Source of the DNA: JADFNB01 sp036397455
GTDB lineage: Bacteria; Gemmatimonadota; Gemmatimonadetes; Gemmatimonadales; GWC2-71-9
Reading direction: 5' to 3'
Length of the DNA: 64,000 nt
Assembly: GCA_036397455.1 (NCBI GenBank)
Contig: DASWIX010000042.1
Coordinates: 124,001-188,000 of the forward strand
Shown here: in pieces, positions 35,365-44,307 of the stretch
How the letters are laid out: every line of letters starts with the position of its first letter
Position numbering within the stretch: the stretch's first letter is position 1
Program-made: the position numbers and the translations under genes
Notes under the pieces: generated by a model
Seen by the model: the letters and a program-made list of their open reading frames with translations, nothing else
Told to the model about the DNA's origin: nothing
The model's database searches: none

Positions 35365-36614
35365 GTCTTGGGCGGGGCCGCGCGCACGACGAACCGGATC
35401 GGTCGGTCGTGCAGGAAGTAGTTCCAGGCCCAGAGCGACAGGACCGCGAACCGATTGCGGAATCCGATGATGAAATAGAGGTGCACCACCAGCCACGCGA
35501 CCCATCCCGGAAAGCCCCGCAGCGCCAGACGACCAAATTTCGCCACACCGGCGTGTCGGCCGATGGTCGCCATGATGCCCTTGTCCCGATAGCGGAAGGG
35601 ACGCGGCGCCTGTCCTCGCGCTTCGCGCAAGAAGTTCCGGGCGACCCGCCGCCCCTGCTGCATCGCCGGTGCCGACAGCATCGGCAACTCCGCGGCGCCC
35701 TCGATACACCCGGCGGCATCCCCGATGGCGTACACACCGATGCAGCCGGGCACCGCCAGGTACGCGTCGACGGCGATGCGGCCGCTCTGACGCTTCGCAA
35801 CCTCGAGCGACCGCACCAATCCGCTGGGCTGGACCCCCGCCGCCCACACCAAGGTCCGCGCGTCCAGGCGCTCACCCGTGTCGAGCGTGATCGTCTCATC
35901 ACGCACCCCCTCCACACGGGTGCCGACGCGGACGTCGATACCGAAGCGCGTCAACCGGCCGCGCGCGTGCGCGCCGAGCGACACCGGAAAGGCCGGGAGC
36001 AGTTCATCCTGGCCTTCGAGCAAAACCATGCGAACGCTCTCCCGACCGATCGTGGAGTAGTCGCGCCCCGCCACCAACCGGATCAGTTCCGCGAGCGCAC
36101 CGGCGTACTCCACGCCGGTCGGGCCGCCTCCCACGATCACGAACGTCAGCCACGTGGCGCGGGCGGCAGGATCCGCGGTCGTCGACGCGGCCTCGAAACA
36201 CCGCAACACGTGGTTACGGAGCTCCAGAGCGTTCGGCAAATCGCCGAGCGTGTGCGACGCCGCCGCGATCGCATCCTGTCCGAAAAAATTGACCGAGGCG
36301 CCGGTGGCGATCACCAGCCGGTCGTAGGACTCCGCGGGTCCGTCGGACGGATGCACCAGCCGGCGCGCGAGATCGACCCGCGTGACGTCGCCCATCCGGT
36401 ACCGGACGTTCGGCACCCCCCGGAAGACCGATCGCACCGGGTAACCGATGTCACTCGGATTGAGGAGCGAACTCGCCACCTGGTACAGCAGCGGCGTGAA
36501 CAGGTGATAGTCGTTCCGATCGATGAGCACGACCTCGAACGGCGTCCTGGCGAGCGAGCGGGCGCACTGCAGTCCACCGAACCCGGCGCCGATCACGACC
36601 ACGTTTCCGTTCAT
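35361..36614 (-). CDS. ndh: type II NADH dehydrogenase (NDH-2)
   Basis: 417-aa single-subunit, non-proton-pumping NADH:quinone oxidoreductase. FAD motif VVVIGAGFGGLQCARSL at residues 5-21, NADH-binding VIVGGGPTGVEYAGALAEL, and FAD-binding YAIGDAAG. The PAMQQGRRVARN motif and the C-terminal amphipathic/hydrophobic membrane-anchoring region (WLVVHLYFIIGFRNRF, WAWNYFLHDRP) are typical of NDH-2. Divergent from the dienoyl-CoA reductase gene (78 nt between starts). Feeds the quinone pool that would serve respiratory chains; the window's ba3 oxidase uses cytochrome c. Confidence 0.92.
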   Translation of the reverse strand: MNGNVVVIGAGFGGLQCARSLARTPFEVVLIDRNDYHLFTPLLYQVASSLLNPSDIGYPVRSVFRGVPNVRYRMGDVTRVDLARRLVHPSDGPAESYDRLVIATGASVNFFGQDAIAAASHTLGDLPNALELRNHVLRCFEAASTTADPAARATWLTFVIVGGGPTGVEYAGALAELIRLVAGRDYSTIGRESVRMVLLEGQDELLPAFPVSLGAHARGRLTRFGIDVRVGTRVEGVRDETITLDTGERLDARTLVWAAGVQPSGLVRSLEVAKRQSGRIAVDAYLAVPGCIGVYAIGDAAGCIEGAAELPMLSAPAMQQGRRVARNFLREARGQAPRPFRYRDKGIMATIGRHAGVAKFGRLALRGFPGWVAWLVVHLYFIIGFRNRFAVLSLWAWNYFLHDRPIRFVVRAAPPKT

Positions 36615-36692
36615 GCGGTCAAGATAGTCGGATCGCCCACCGGCCGGGCAGTCGAGCTATGTTGTTTCCCGTCTCCAACGAGCGTGATCGGG

Positions 36693-37475
36693 ATGATCTT
36701 TCGCGAGGATCTGCTGAGCGGCCAGGTGGCATTCATCACCGGTGGCGGCACCGGCATCGGGTTCGGTATCGCCGAGTCGTTCGCGCGATGCGGTGCGACG
36801 GTGGTTATCGCGAGCCGCAAACCACGGCATGTCGACCCGGCGGTCGAACGCCTCACGGAAGCCGGCGGTCAGGCGATGGCGGTGGCGCTCGACGTGCGCG
36901 ATCCCGAGGCCGTCGCACGCGTGGTCCGGGACGTCGTGGATATCCACGGTCGCGTCGACGTGTTGGTCAACAATGCGGCCGGAAACTTCTACGCGCCTTC
37001 CGCCGAGTTGTCGGTCAACGGATGGCGGGCCGTGATCGAGACGGACTTGTACGGCACGTTCTACTGCAGTCAGGCCGTGTACCCGCTGATGCAACGCCAG
37101 GGGGGAGGCCGCATCGTCTCGGTTTCCATGACGTTGCACTACCGGGGCTGGCCACGCATGGCCCACGCAACCGCCGCCAAAGCCGGCGTCGACGCCCTGA
37201 CCCGCACGCTCGCCCTCGAATGGGCGCCCGATCGCATCACGGTCAACGCGATCGCTCCGGGCCCGATTCCCACCGAGGGCGTCCTCAAGGCGTTCGGGGG
37301 AGATGCCGCGCGTCCCGCGCTCGATGAGGCGATGAAAAACCAGATCCCGTTGGGACGATGGGGAACGCCGGAGGACATCGGGCAAATGGCCGTGTATCTC
37401 GCGAGTCCGGCTGCCGCGTGGATTACCGGCGCCATTTTCGTCGTGGACGGAGGGAGTTGGTTGGCCCGAACCTAG
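36693..37475 (+). CDS. SDR, peroxisomal-type 2,4-dienoyl-CoA reductase
   Basis: 260-aa short-chain dehydrogenase. NADPH motif TGGGTGIGFGIAESFA, NNAAGNF, and in place of the usual YxxxK the sequence HATAAKAGVDALTRTLA, where the Tyr position is not Tyr. Human peroxisomal DECR2 has the same type of site (HAGSAKAAVDAMTRHLA), so a 2,4-dienoyl-CoA reductase acting in unsaturated fatty acid beta-oxidation is the best call. APGPIPTEG and the C-terminal GAIFVVDGGSWL also match. ATG 36693 chosen; a GTG lies 9 nt upstream. Confidence 0.88.
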   Translation: MIFREDLLSGQVAFITGGGTGIGFGIAESFARCGATVVIASRKPRHVDPAVERLTEAGGQAMAVALDVRDPEAVARVVRDVVDIHGRVDVLVNNAAGNFYAPSAELSVNGWRAVIETDLYGTFYCSQAVYPLMQRQGGGRIVSVSMTLHYRGWPRMAHATAAKAGVDALTRTLALEWAPDRITVNAIAPGPIPTEGVLKAFGGDAARPALDEAMKNQIPLGRWGTPEDIGQMAVYLASPAAAWITGAIFVVDGGSWLART

Positions 37476-37588
37476 CGCCGGCGACGGCGATGGCTCCATC
37501 CCGCAGGCGCGGCGGCACGAGTATTATTCGTCGCCCCATTCGACCCGTCCCGTTGTCACGCGGGCAATCGACTCCAGGAGGGAGCTTC

Positions 37589-39751
37589 ATGCGCATACGC
37601 CTGGTTTCCACCCTGATGCTGCCGGCCTTCGCCATCATGACCGACGCCCTTTCCCACGCTGCCAGCGGTCAGTCGTCCCGCTGCACCGTTCCCGATACTC
37701 GCCGTGGTGGCGTGGTCGACACCTATCACGGACGCGAGGTCGCCGACCCCTACCGCTGGCTGGAAGAGGTCGACACCGAGGAAACCGCGAAGTGGGTCGA
37801 AGCGCAGAACTGCGCGACGGTGGCCTTTCTCGAACGAATCCCCGAGCGTGCACCGCTACGCGACCGGCTCACGCAGATCTGGGACTATCCGAAGTACGGC
37901 ACGCCGTTCAAGGAGGGTGGGCGTTACTTCTTCTTCAAGAACGACGGACTGCAAAACCAGTCGGTGCTCTACACCCAGGACGCCCTCAACGCCGATCCCC
38001 GGACCTTGCTGGATCCGAACACCCTCTCCGCCGACGGGACCGTCGCGTTGTCGACGCTCTCGATCTCGGATGACGGCCGCTACGTCATGTACGGGCTCGC
38101 GGAAGGCGGCTCCGACTGGAACGAGTTCCGCGTGCGCGACATCGTGACCGCACAGGACCTGTCCGATCGGTTGCAGTGGATCAAGTTTTCCGGCGCGTCG
38201 TGGACCGCGGACAACCGGGGCTTCTTCTACAGCCGCTACCCCGAACCGACCGGAGCCGTCCTGCGCGGGGCCAACCGCGATCACAAGCTCTACTATCACG
38301 TGCTCGGCACGGACCAGGATCGCGACGTTCTGGTCTACGAGCGACCGGACGAGCCGGAATGGGGCTTTGCCGGCAGCGTGACCGATGACGGTCGCTATCT
38401 GGTGGTCAGCGTATGGCTCGGAACCGACCGCCGGAATCGCGTCCACTACCTGGACCTCGCGCGCCCGGACCAGCCGGTCGTCCGGGGTGACGTGGTGCGG
38501 CTGCTCGACGCCTTCGACGCCGGCTACGGGTTCGTCGGGAACGACGGGCCGGTGTTCTATTTCTGGACCGACCTGCACGCCCCTCGTGGGCGCTTGATTG
38601 CCATCGACACCCGGAACCCCGATCAGCATCACTGGCGCGAGGTCATTCCGGAAAGCGACGACGTCCTGAGCGGTGTCCAGATCATCAACAACACCTTCGT
38701 CGCAAGCTACCTGCACGACGCGCACAGCCGGGTCCGCTTCTACGCGATGGACGGAACCGCCACCGGCGAACTGGCGTTCCCCACCATCGGCTCGATTGGG
38801 GGTATGAGCGGGGACCGCGCCGATCCCGAAATGTTCTACGCCTTCACGTCGTACCTCTACCCCACGACGATCTTCCGCTACGATTTCCGGGACGGACAGT
38901 CACAGGTGTTCAAGGCCCCGGAAATCGACTTCGACGCGTCGGGCTACGAAACGCGGCAGGTCTTCTATCACAGCAAGGACGGCACGCGAATCCCGATGTT
39001 CGTCACGCATCGCAGGGGCATCGCGCTCGATGGATCGAATCCCACGTATCTGTATGCGTACGGCGGTTTCAACATCAGTATCACACCGAGTTTCTCGATC
39101 AGCATGATCCCGTGGTTGGAGATGGGAGGCGTGTACGCGGTGCCGAATCTGCGCGGCGGAGGGGAGTACGGCGAGGAATGGCACCAGGCCGGGATGCTCG
39201 ATCGCAAGCAGAATGTGTTCGATGACTTCATCGCGGCGGCGGAATACTTGATCGCCGAGGGATACACGTCGCCGGAGAAGTTGGCGATCGCCGGTGCGAG
39301 CAACGGAGGACTGCTGGTCGGCGCCGTGATGACCCAGCGTCCCGACTTGGTCGGCGCGGCCCTGCCGGCCGTCGGCGTGATGGACATGCTGCGATTCCAC
39401 CGATTCACGATCGGGTGGGCCTGGGTCACGGAATACGGATCGGCGGACAGCACCAACCAGTTTCCCTTCCTGCGAGCCTATTCACCGCTTCACAACATCC
39501 AGTCCGGCACGACCTATCCGCCCACGCTGATCACCACGGCGGATCACGACGATCGGGTCGTGCCCGGGCACTCGTTCAAGTTCGCGGCGGCACTGCAACG
39601 GGCGCAGGCGGGTCCCGCCCCCGTCCTGATTCGCATCGAGACGCGGGCGGGACACGGTGCCGGGAAGCCGACGAGCAAGATCATCGACGAGCTTGCCGAT
39701 CAATGGGCGTTTCTCGTCGAGGTGCTGCACATGCGACGGCCCGGGACGTGA
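37589..39751 (+). CDS. secreted prolyl oligopeptidase (S9A)
   Basis: 720-aa serine peptidase cutting after Pro in short peptides. A signal peptide covers residues 1-29 (ending SHAASGQ), so it is periplasmic. An N-terminal prolyl-oligopeptidase propeller begins VVDTYHGREVADPYRWLEEVD. The alpha/beta hydrolase domain has Ser571 (GASNGGLLVG), the Asp in DHDDRVVP (about residue 655) and His689 (RAGHGAGKP), a complete triad. ATG 37589 has GGAGGGAG upstream. The stop overlaps the GTG of the next gene. Confidence 0.95.
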   Translation: MRIRLVSTLMLPAFAIMTDALSHAASGQSSRCTVPDTRRGGVVDTYHGREVADPYRWLEEVDTEETAKWVEAQNCATVAFLERIPERAPLRDRLTQIWDYPKYGTPFKEGGRYFFFKNDGLQNQSVLYTQDALNADPRTLLDPNTLSADGTVALSTLSISDDGRYVMYGLAEGGSDWNEFRVRDIVTAQDLSDRLQWIKFSGASWTADNRGFFYSRYPEPTGAVLRGANRDHKLYYHVLGTDQDRDVLVYERPDEPEWGFAGSVTDDGRYLVVSVWLGTDRRNRVHYLDLARPDQPVVRGDVVRLLDAFDAGYGFVGNDGPVFYFWTDLHAPRGRLIAIDTRNPDQHHWREVIPESDDVLSGVQIINNTFVASYLHDAHSRVRFYAMDGTATGELAFPTIGSIGGMSGDRADPEMFYAFTSYLYPTTIFRYDFRDGQSQVFKAPEIDFDASGYETRQVFYHSKDGTRIPMFVTHRRGIALDGSNPTYLYAYGGFNISITPSFSISMIPWLEMGGVYAVPNLRGGGEYGEEWHQAGMLDRKQNVFDDFIAAAEYLIAEGYTSPEKLAIAGASNGGLLVGAVMTQRPDLVGAALPAVGVMDMLRFHRFTIGWAWVTEYGSADSTNQFPFLRAYSPLHNIQSGTTYPPTLITTADHDDRVVPGHSFKFAAALQRAQAGPAPVLIRIETRAGHGAGKPTSKIIDELADQWAFLVEVLHMRRPGT

Positions 39752-41154
39752 CGACGGTGGCGCCGGCATCGGTTTCCTTCCTCGGCGCGGCCGGAACCGT
39801 CACCGGGTCGAAGCACGTGATCGCAACTGGTCAGCGGAAGGTCTTGCTGGACTGCGGCCTGTTCCAGGGACTGAAACAGCTTCGGGAGCGAAACTGGCAA
39901 CCGCCGCCCGTTGACACGGCCACGCTCGATGCGGTCGTGCTGAGCCACGCCCACATCGATCATTCCGGGTACCTCCCGGCGCTCGTGCGTCATGGCTACG
40001 ATGGCCCGGTCTACTGCACGCCGGCGACCGCAGACCTGCTCGCCGTCCTGTTGCCGGACTCGGCGTACCTCCAGGAGGAACAGGCGGCCCACGCCACGCA
40101 CCACCGGTACTCACGACATGAGCCGCCCCTGCCGCTGTATACCATGGCCGACGCGCACGCGGCCCTTCGCCTGCTGGAGCCTCGCCCGTATCACGAACCA
40201 TTCGCGGTGGCCGAGGGCATTCAGGCGACCTATCGCTATGCCGGCCACATCCTCGGCTCCGCCTCGGTCACGGTCGACCTCGACACCGGACGCGACCTGA
40301 CACTGGCGTTTTCGGGCGACCTGGGCCGGTGGGACCGTCCGATCCTGCACGACCCCGAGCCGATCCCGGCGGCGGATATCCTGCTGGTCGAGTCGACGTA
40401 CGGGAACCGTCATCATCCGGACAACCCGGCGGAGGCACTCGCGCGCATCGTGCGGCAGACCGCCGATCGGGGCGGCGCCCTGATCGTTCCGGCGTTCGCG
40501 GTCGGTCGGACACAGGAGTTGCTGTGGTTGCTGCGCACGCTCGAGGAAAGCGGCGACATCCCGATCCTGCCGGTGTATACCGACAGCCCCATGGCCATCC
40601 GCGTCACCGACATCTACCGCACGCGCACGGAAGAACACGACCTGGAGATGGTCCAGCTCATCGACGACGGTGCGTCCCCGTTGTACACCACACAATTTCA
40701 GTTCGCCCGGACGCCCGAGGAATCGAAGCGACTCAATCACGTGCGGGGCCCGGTCATCATCATCTCGGCCAGCGGCATGGCGACCGGCGGACGGATCCTG
40801 CATCACCTCCATCAACGACTCTCGGATCAGCGGACGACGGTCCTGCTGGTGGGGTATCAGGCGGCGGGGACGCGGGGCCGCGCACTCCAGGACGGTGCCG
40901 CGCACCTTCGCATGTTTGGCCAGTCGGTGGCCGTGCGCGCGCGGATCGAGACGTTGGATGGGTTGTCGGCGCATGCCGACCAGTCCGAGATCCTGCGCTG
41001 GCTCGGCGCATTCGAGCGGCCCCCGGCCTCCACCTATCTGGTGCATGGTGAGCCCGCCGCCGCGGATGCGCTGGCAGACGCGATCCGGACCCGGCTGCGC
41101 TGGGATGTCCAGCCCGCGCGGGATCGGGCCCGCGTCCCGATCGAACGCGGATAA
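39748..41154 (+). CDS. MBL-fold beta-CASP ribonuclease-like protein
   Basis: 468-aa metallo-beta-lactamase/beta-CASP protein, family of RNA-processing exonucleases (CPSF-100-like bacterial group). Zinc motif SHAHIDHSG, motif GHILGSASV, FSGDLGRWDRPIL, beta-CASP motifs (VESTYGNRHH, VPAFAVGRTQELL, ASGMATGGRILHH) and C-terminal DGLSAHADQSEIL. GTG start overlaps the peptidase TGA, giving 468 residues. It lies just before the Usp/oxidase island, whose first operator-like repeat follows within 10 nt. Confidence 0.92.
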   Translation: MTTVAPASVSFLGAAGTVTGSKHVIATGQRKVLLDCGLFQGLKQLRERNWQPPPVDTATLDAVVLSHAHIDHSGYLPALVRHGYDGPVYCTPATADLLAVLLPDSAYLQEEQAAHATHHRYSRHEPPLPLYTMADAHAALRLLEPRPYHEPFAVAEGIQATYRYAGHILGSASVTVDLDTGRDLTLAFSGDLGRWDRPILHDPEPIPAADILLVESTYGNRHHPDNPAEALARIVRQTADRGGALIVPAFAVGRTQELLWLLRTLEESGDIPILPVYTDSPMAIRVTDIYRTRTEEHDLEMVQLIDDGASPLYTTQFQFARTPEESKRLNHVRGPVIIISASGMATGGRILHHLHQRLSDQRTTVLLVGYQAAGTRGRALQDGAAHLRMFGQSVAVRARIETLDGLSAHADQSEILRWLGAFERPPASTYLVHGEPAAADALADAIRTRLRWDVQPARDRARVPIERG

Positions 41155-41160
41155 GGCTGA

Positions 41161-41196
41161 GTTCACAGGAGCTTCAGCACCGTCACACGGTGTCAC
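41161..41196 (+). promoter_or_regulatory. candidate 11-bp direct-repeat operator, upstream of uspA-like gene
   Basis: Repeat units GTTCACAGGAG (41161) and CTTCAGCACCG (41172) are exactly 11 bp apart, then GTCACAC (41182) and GTCACC (41192) follow at about 10 bp. Located about 30-65 nt before the ATG at 41226. Same core as sites at 42569, 42647, 47232 and 49362. Confidence 0.6.
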
Positions 41197-41225
41197 CGTT
41201 ACGCTCGTGGACGGAGGGTACCCAC

Positions 41226-42122
41226 ATGGACAAGCGCATCCTCGTCCCACTCGACGGCTCGCGGTTCGCGGAAGCCGCTCTCCCCCTGGCCATGACCATC
41301 GCGGCCTCGCGCCAAACCGGGCTCGAACTCACCACCGTGTACGAGGATCAGCCGACTGTCGCCGGCTGGTCGCTCTCGCCCGAGCAACACGCGGCGTCGC
41401 TGCGGACCTACCTTGAGACGGTCGCGGGACACGTCGCCGCGGCGGCGACCATCAAGGTGGACGTCGCACTCCACAGCGGGCAGCCGGCCGAGGTCCTGCT
41501 GCACCGTACCGGCCGTGCCGACATCGATCTCGTCGTCATGGCCACGCACGGCCGAGGCACCATTCACCGCGCGTGGCTGGGCAGCGTCGCCGACGACGTC
41601 ATCCGGCACGCGACGGTTCCCGTCGTCGTGGTGCGACCCGGGGACGAGGCGACGACGATCGCGCCACACGGCCCGATTGACCGGGTCGTGATCGCCCTCG
41701 ATGGCAGCAAGCGGGCGGAACGCGGGATTCGCTGGGCCATGCACGTCGCCGGGAGCCGCGCCCAGTACATCCTTCTGCGGGTCGTGCCCGGACCGATCCT
41801 CGGCACGTCGACCTACCTGCCGCATGCCATCAAGGAGACGGGTGACGCCATCCGGCAGGGAGCCGCGGAAGCGGGGCGCTATCTCGAGGACGTGGCGCGG
41901 GGTTACCGCGTGGATGGCCTGGCGATCCGGACCGAAGTGGTCACCGGCGTGCCGTCGGCCGCGGGGATACTCCGGTTCGTGGAGCGGGAGCCGGTCGATC
42001 TCGTCACCATCACGACGCACGGTCACGGCGGGCTGCGACGCCTCCTGCTCGGAAGCGTGGCGGACAAGGTCGTGCGTGGGGCGTCCGGTCCCCTCTTGAT
42101 CGCGCAGTCGACCGACGCGTAA
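41226..42122 (+). CDS. universal stress protein, two tandem UspA domains
   Basis: 298-aa protein with two Usp domains, residues about 1-145 and 150-298. Each starts with the standard strand (KRILVPLDGSRFAEAAL; DRVVIALDGSKRAERGI) and ends with the ATP-binding loop (DLVVMATHGRGTIHRAWLGSVAD; DLVTITTHGHGGLRRLLLGSVADKV). Both keep G2xG9x(S/T)-like sequence, so ATP binding is plausible. ATG 41226 with GGAGGG upstream. The promoter region holds a TTCAC direct repeat. Convergent with the CBS gene (6 nt between ends). Confidence 0.93.
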   Translation: MDKRILVPLDGSRFAEAALPLAMTIAASRQTGLELTTVYEDQPTVAGWSLSPEQHAASLRTYLETVAGHVAAAATIKVDVALHSGQPAEVLLHRTGRADIDLVVMATHGRGTIHRAWLGSVADDVIRHATVPVVVVRPGDEATTIAPHGPIDRVVIALDGSKRAERGIRWAMHVAGSRAQYILLRVVPGPILGTSTYLPHAIKETGDAIRQGAAEAGRYLEDVARGYRVDGLAIRTEVVTGVPSAAGILRFVEREPVDLVTITTHGHGGLRRLLLGSVADKVVRGASGPLLIAQSTDA

Positions 42123-42128
42123 TGGGCC

Positions 42129-42530
42129 CTAGAGTTGCGCGGTGGCGACTCCCCGCACGATGTCGCTCTGCGAAATGACGCCGACGAGTTGCCCCCGCTC
42201 GAGCACGAACAGCCGGTGAATCTCGAGATAGAGCATCTGCTGCGCCGCCTCTTTCACGTCGACGTCGACCGAGACGGTCGCGGGCTTTTTCGTCATCAGG
42301 TCTTCCACCAGGGTCTCCTCGAACAGACCGTCGCGTTCCGCGGCGCTGGCGCACTCGGCGGCGGCGCCGAGGATATCCGTGGTCGACAGCACGCCGACGA
42401 TGCGACCGGCGGGGTCAACCACGGGGAGGGCGGAGATATGCGCGTCGGACATCACGAGCACGGCATCCGCCACCGTCACGTCCCCTTCCACCACTTTCAG
42501 GTCGGTCACCATCAGGTTCGCAACGCGCAT
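42129..42530 (-). CDS. CBS-domain pair protein
   Basis: 133-aa protein made of two CBS domains (VANLMVTDLKVVEGDVTVADAV... and VEDLMTKKPATVSVDVDVKEAA...), forming one Bateman module that binds adenosyl nucleotides. Start ATG 42530 is fixed by GGAGG 5 nt upstream; the longer open frame lacks homology. Stand-alone CBS-pair proteins often act as energy or redox sensors. The gene faces uspA (convergent) and diverges from the second uspA; its upstream region carries an 11-bp repeat site. Confidence 0.92.
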   Translation of the reverse strand: MRVANLMVTDLKVVEGDVTVADAVLVMSDAHISALPVVDPAGRIVGVLSTTDILGAAAECASAAERDGLFEETLVEDLMTKKPATVSVDVDVKEAAQQMLYLEIHRLFVLERGQLVGVISQSDIVRGVATAQL

Positions 42531-42568
42531 CGAGGCCTCCAGGAATCGCCTGTGCGACGATATCCGGT

Positions 42569-42601
42569 CGACGCTCAAGGTCGCGTGAAGGCGGGATGAA
42601 G
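42569..42601 (-). promoter_or_regulatory. candidate 11-bp direct-repeat operator of the CBS gene
   Basis: Read on the minus strand: CTTCATCCCGC, CTTCACGCGAC and CTTGAGCGTCG, three adjacent 11-nt units in perfect register, 39-71 nt upstream of the CBS gene start at 42530. Same core as the other sites in this region. Confidence 0.65.
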
Positions 42602-42646
42602 GCCCGTGCATTCTTCTCCGCGCTACTGGACAATTCCTGAACGGCC

Positions 42647-42679
42647 GCTCATTTCCCATTGCGCGATCGTTCACGCGTG
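42647..42679 (+). promoter_or_regulatory. candidate 11-bp direct-repeat operator, second uspA/oxidase operon
   Basis: Units GCTCATTTCCC, ATTGCGCGATC and GTTCACGCGTG in 11-bp register, ending 57 nt before ATG 42737. The middle unit is degenerate, so this site is weaker than those at 42569 and 49362. Confidence 0.45.
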
Positions 42680-42736
42680 GCGCCCTCGTCTCGGGTGATG
42701 GGGTCGGATAACTCGTTCTTTCGGAGGCATATCACC

Positions 42737-43663
42737 ATGCCGGGTGCCGAGAAACCCGTCCTGATCGGCGTCGATGCATCTCCGGCCGCGGTCGAGGCGG
42801 CACGCGCCGGCCAGGCGGTCGCCGACGTCACGGGCGCCCCAATCCGGTTGGTCCATGCCACACCCGATGCCTGGTCCGTCCCTGCGGTGGCCGACTCGAT
42901 TTCTCCTGACGTCGAGGCGCTGAACGATGCCGCGCGGCACGCGGCTCGCCTGGCGGTCGCGCACGAGTTGGGGAACACCGTGTCCGCCGGGGCCCTCGAC
43001 GCGATGGACATCATGACGGGGCGGGCGGCGGTGGTCCTGCGCGAGTGCGCCGAGCGGATTGACGCCGGGCTCGTGGTCCTCGGAGGCAAACATCATTCGG
43101 TCCTCGGACGCTGGGTGGTCGGCAGCACCGCGCATGCCTTGGTGCGAAGCCTGGAAACGCCGCTGCTGGTTACCACCCCCGAGATGCTCCCGGTCGCGCG
43201 TGTGATGGCCGCGGTGGACCTCTCCGATGCGGGGGGACCGACCATCAAAGCCGCCTCGCGGTTTGCGGAGTTGTTCGGCGCGTCGCTGCATGTGCTGCAC
43301 GTCGTCGCCCCGTTGCCGATCATTCCCGAGACGCCGCTGCGATTCACCGATCAGGAAGTCGGGGCGCATGCGCAGGCACATCTCGAACGATATGTCTGGC
43401 CGGAGATCGATTTTCCGGGTGCGACGACGAGCATCGCTCGCGGACCGGTGACGACGACCATCGCCCAGGAAGCGATTGACCGGCAGGTCGACGTGCTCGT
43501 GGTAGGATCGCACGGCAAAGGATGGGTCGACCGGCTGTTGATCGGGAGCGTGACCGAGCGACTCCTCAATGCGTTGCCTTGCACGGTACTGGTCGTCCCG
43601 GTCATGAGTGCGGCCAGTCGCCGCCGCCGTACCGGCGAACGACGAGTCGATCCGAACGCCTAG
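42737..43663 (+). CDS. universal stress protein, two tandem UspA domains
   Basis: 308-aa double Usp protein. N-terminal domain starts KPVLIGVDASPAAVEA and has GLVVLGGKHHSVLGRWVVGSTAHALV; the C-terminal domain starts VARVMAAVDLSDAGG and ends with VLVVGSHGKGWVDRLLIGSVTERLL, an intact nucleotide-binding loop. The ATG 42737 has GGAGG 9 nt upstream. It precedes the ba3 oxidase genes by 21 nt on the same strand and probably leads that operon, which links stress signalling to the oxidase. Confidence 0.92.
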   Translation: MPGAEKPVLIGVDASPAAVEAARAGQAVADVTGAPIRLVHATPDAWSVPAVADSISPDVEALNDAARHAARLAVAHELGNTVSAGALDAMDIMTGRAAVVLRECAERIDAGLVVLGGKHHSVLGRWVVGSTAHALVRSLETPLLVTTPEMLPVARVMAAVDLSDAGGPTIKAASRFAELFGASLHVLHVVAPLPIIPETPLRFTDQEVGAHAQAHLERYVWPEIDFPGATTSIARGPVTTTIAQEAIDRQVDVLVVGSHGKGWVDRLLIGSVTERLLNALPCTVLVVPVMSAASRRRRTGERRVDPNA

Positions 43664-43684
43664 AACGCTCATGCTGGAGGTCCG

Positions 43685-43825
43685 ATGACTGACGAACCCC
43701 GAGACACGAACGAGCATCCGCGAGGGACGCTCGCCGTGGTCGCGGTATTCGCCGCGATGTTCCTCGTCGCGTACTTGCTGGTGTTCTTCCTGATCTACCT
43801 GCCGCGCGGCGCGGTCACCCGGTGA
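43685..43825 (+). CDS. cytochrome c oxidase ba3-type subunit IIa (46 aa)
   Basis: A 46-residue single-pass membrane protein: charged N-terminus (MTDEPRDTNEHPRG) and one TM helix (TLAVVAVFAAMFLVAYLLVFF), ending LPRGAVTR. Size, topology and place directly before subunit II match the subunit IIa of Thermus-type ba3 oxidases, which supplies the helix missing from subunit II. ATG 43685 has GGAGG 4 nt upstream; its TGA overlaps the GTG of the subunit II gene. Confidence 0.85.
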   Translation: MTDEPRDTNEHPRGTLAVVAVFAAMFLVAYLLVFFLIYLPRGAVTR

Positions 43826-44307
43826 CGACCATGCATGTCGACTTCTACGAACGCGTCTGGATGTGGGGTGCGGGCGCAGTGATCGCCGTCTCGCTCGGGA
43901 CCCTCGCGTACGCGACCCTCGCCCAAGGGCGCCAGCCGCCGAGTCATGTCGAGACCATTGACCCCACGACCGTGTGGACCGATGCCCGGTTCGCGTCGCG
44001 TGGCGTGACCACGAACGCCGACGGGAGCGTCACCGTCACCATGCTCGCGCTCACGTTCGCGTTCCAACCCAACGAGTTCCGTGTCCCGGCCGGTCGGCCG
44101 GTCACGTTTCGCATGACGAGTGCCGACGTGGTACACGGCTTTCAGATCGTCGGGACCAACGCCAATACGATGATTGTGCCCGGCTACGTGAGCCAATTCA
44201 CGACGGTGTTCGACACACCGGGTGAGTACCTCATCGTGTGCAACGAGTATTGCGGGCTCGGGCATCATGCGATGTCGGCCAAGCTGATCGTGGAGGCCAC
44301 TCCATGA
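43822..44307 (+). CDS. ba3-type cytochrome c oxidase subunit II
   Basis: 161-aa subunit with one N-terminal TM helix (residues about 12-34) and a periplasmic cupredoxin domain that accepts electrons from cytochrome c. The CuA site is complete: His in VVHGFQIVG, then CNEYCGLGHHAM supplying two Cys, a His and a Met. The single TM helix rather than two is typical of ba3-type (B-family) oxidases. GTG start overlaps subunit IIa; an ATG at 43831 is an alternative start. Confidence 0.94.
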   Translation: MTTMHVDFYERVWMWGAGAVIAVSLGTLAYATLAQGRQPPSHVETIDPTTVWTDARFASRGVTTNADGSVTVTMLALTFAFQPNEFRVPAGRPVTFRMTSADVVHGFQIVGTNANTMIVPGYVSQFTTVFDTPGEYLIVCNEYCGLGHHAMSAKLIVEATP

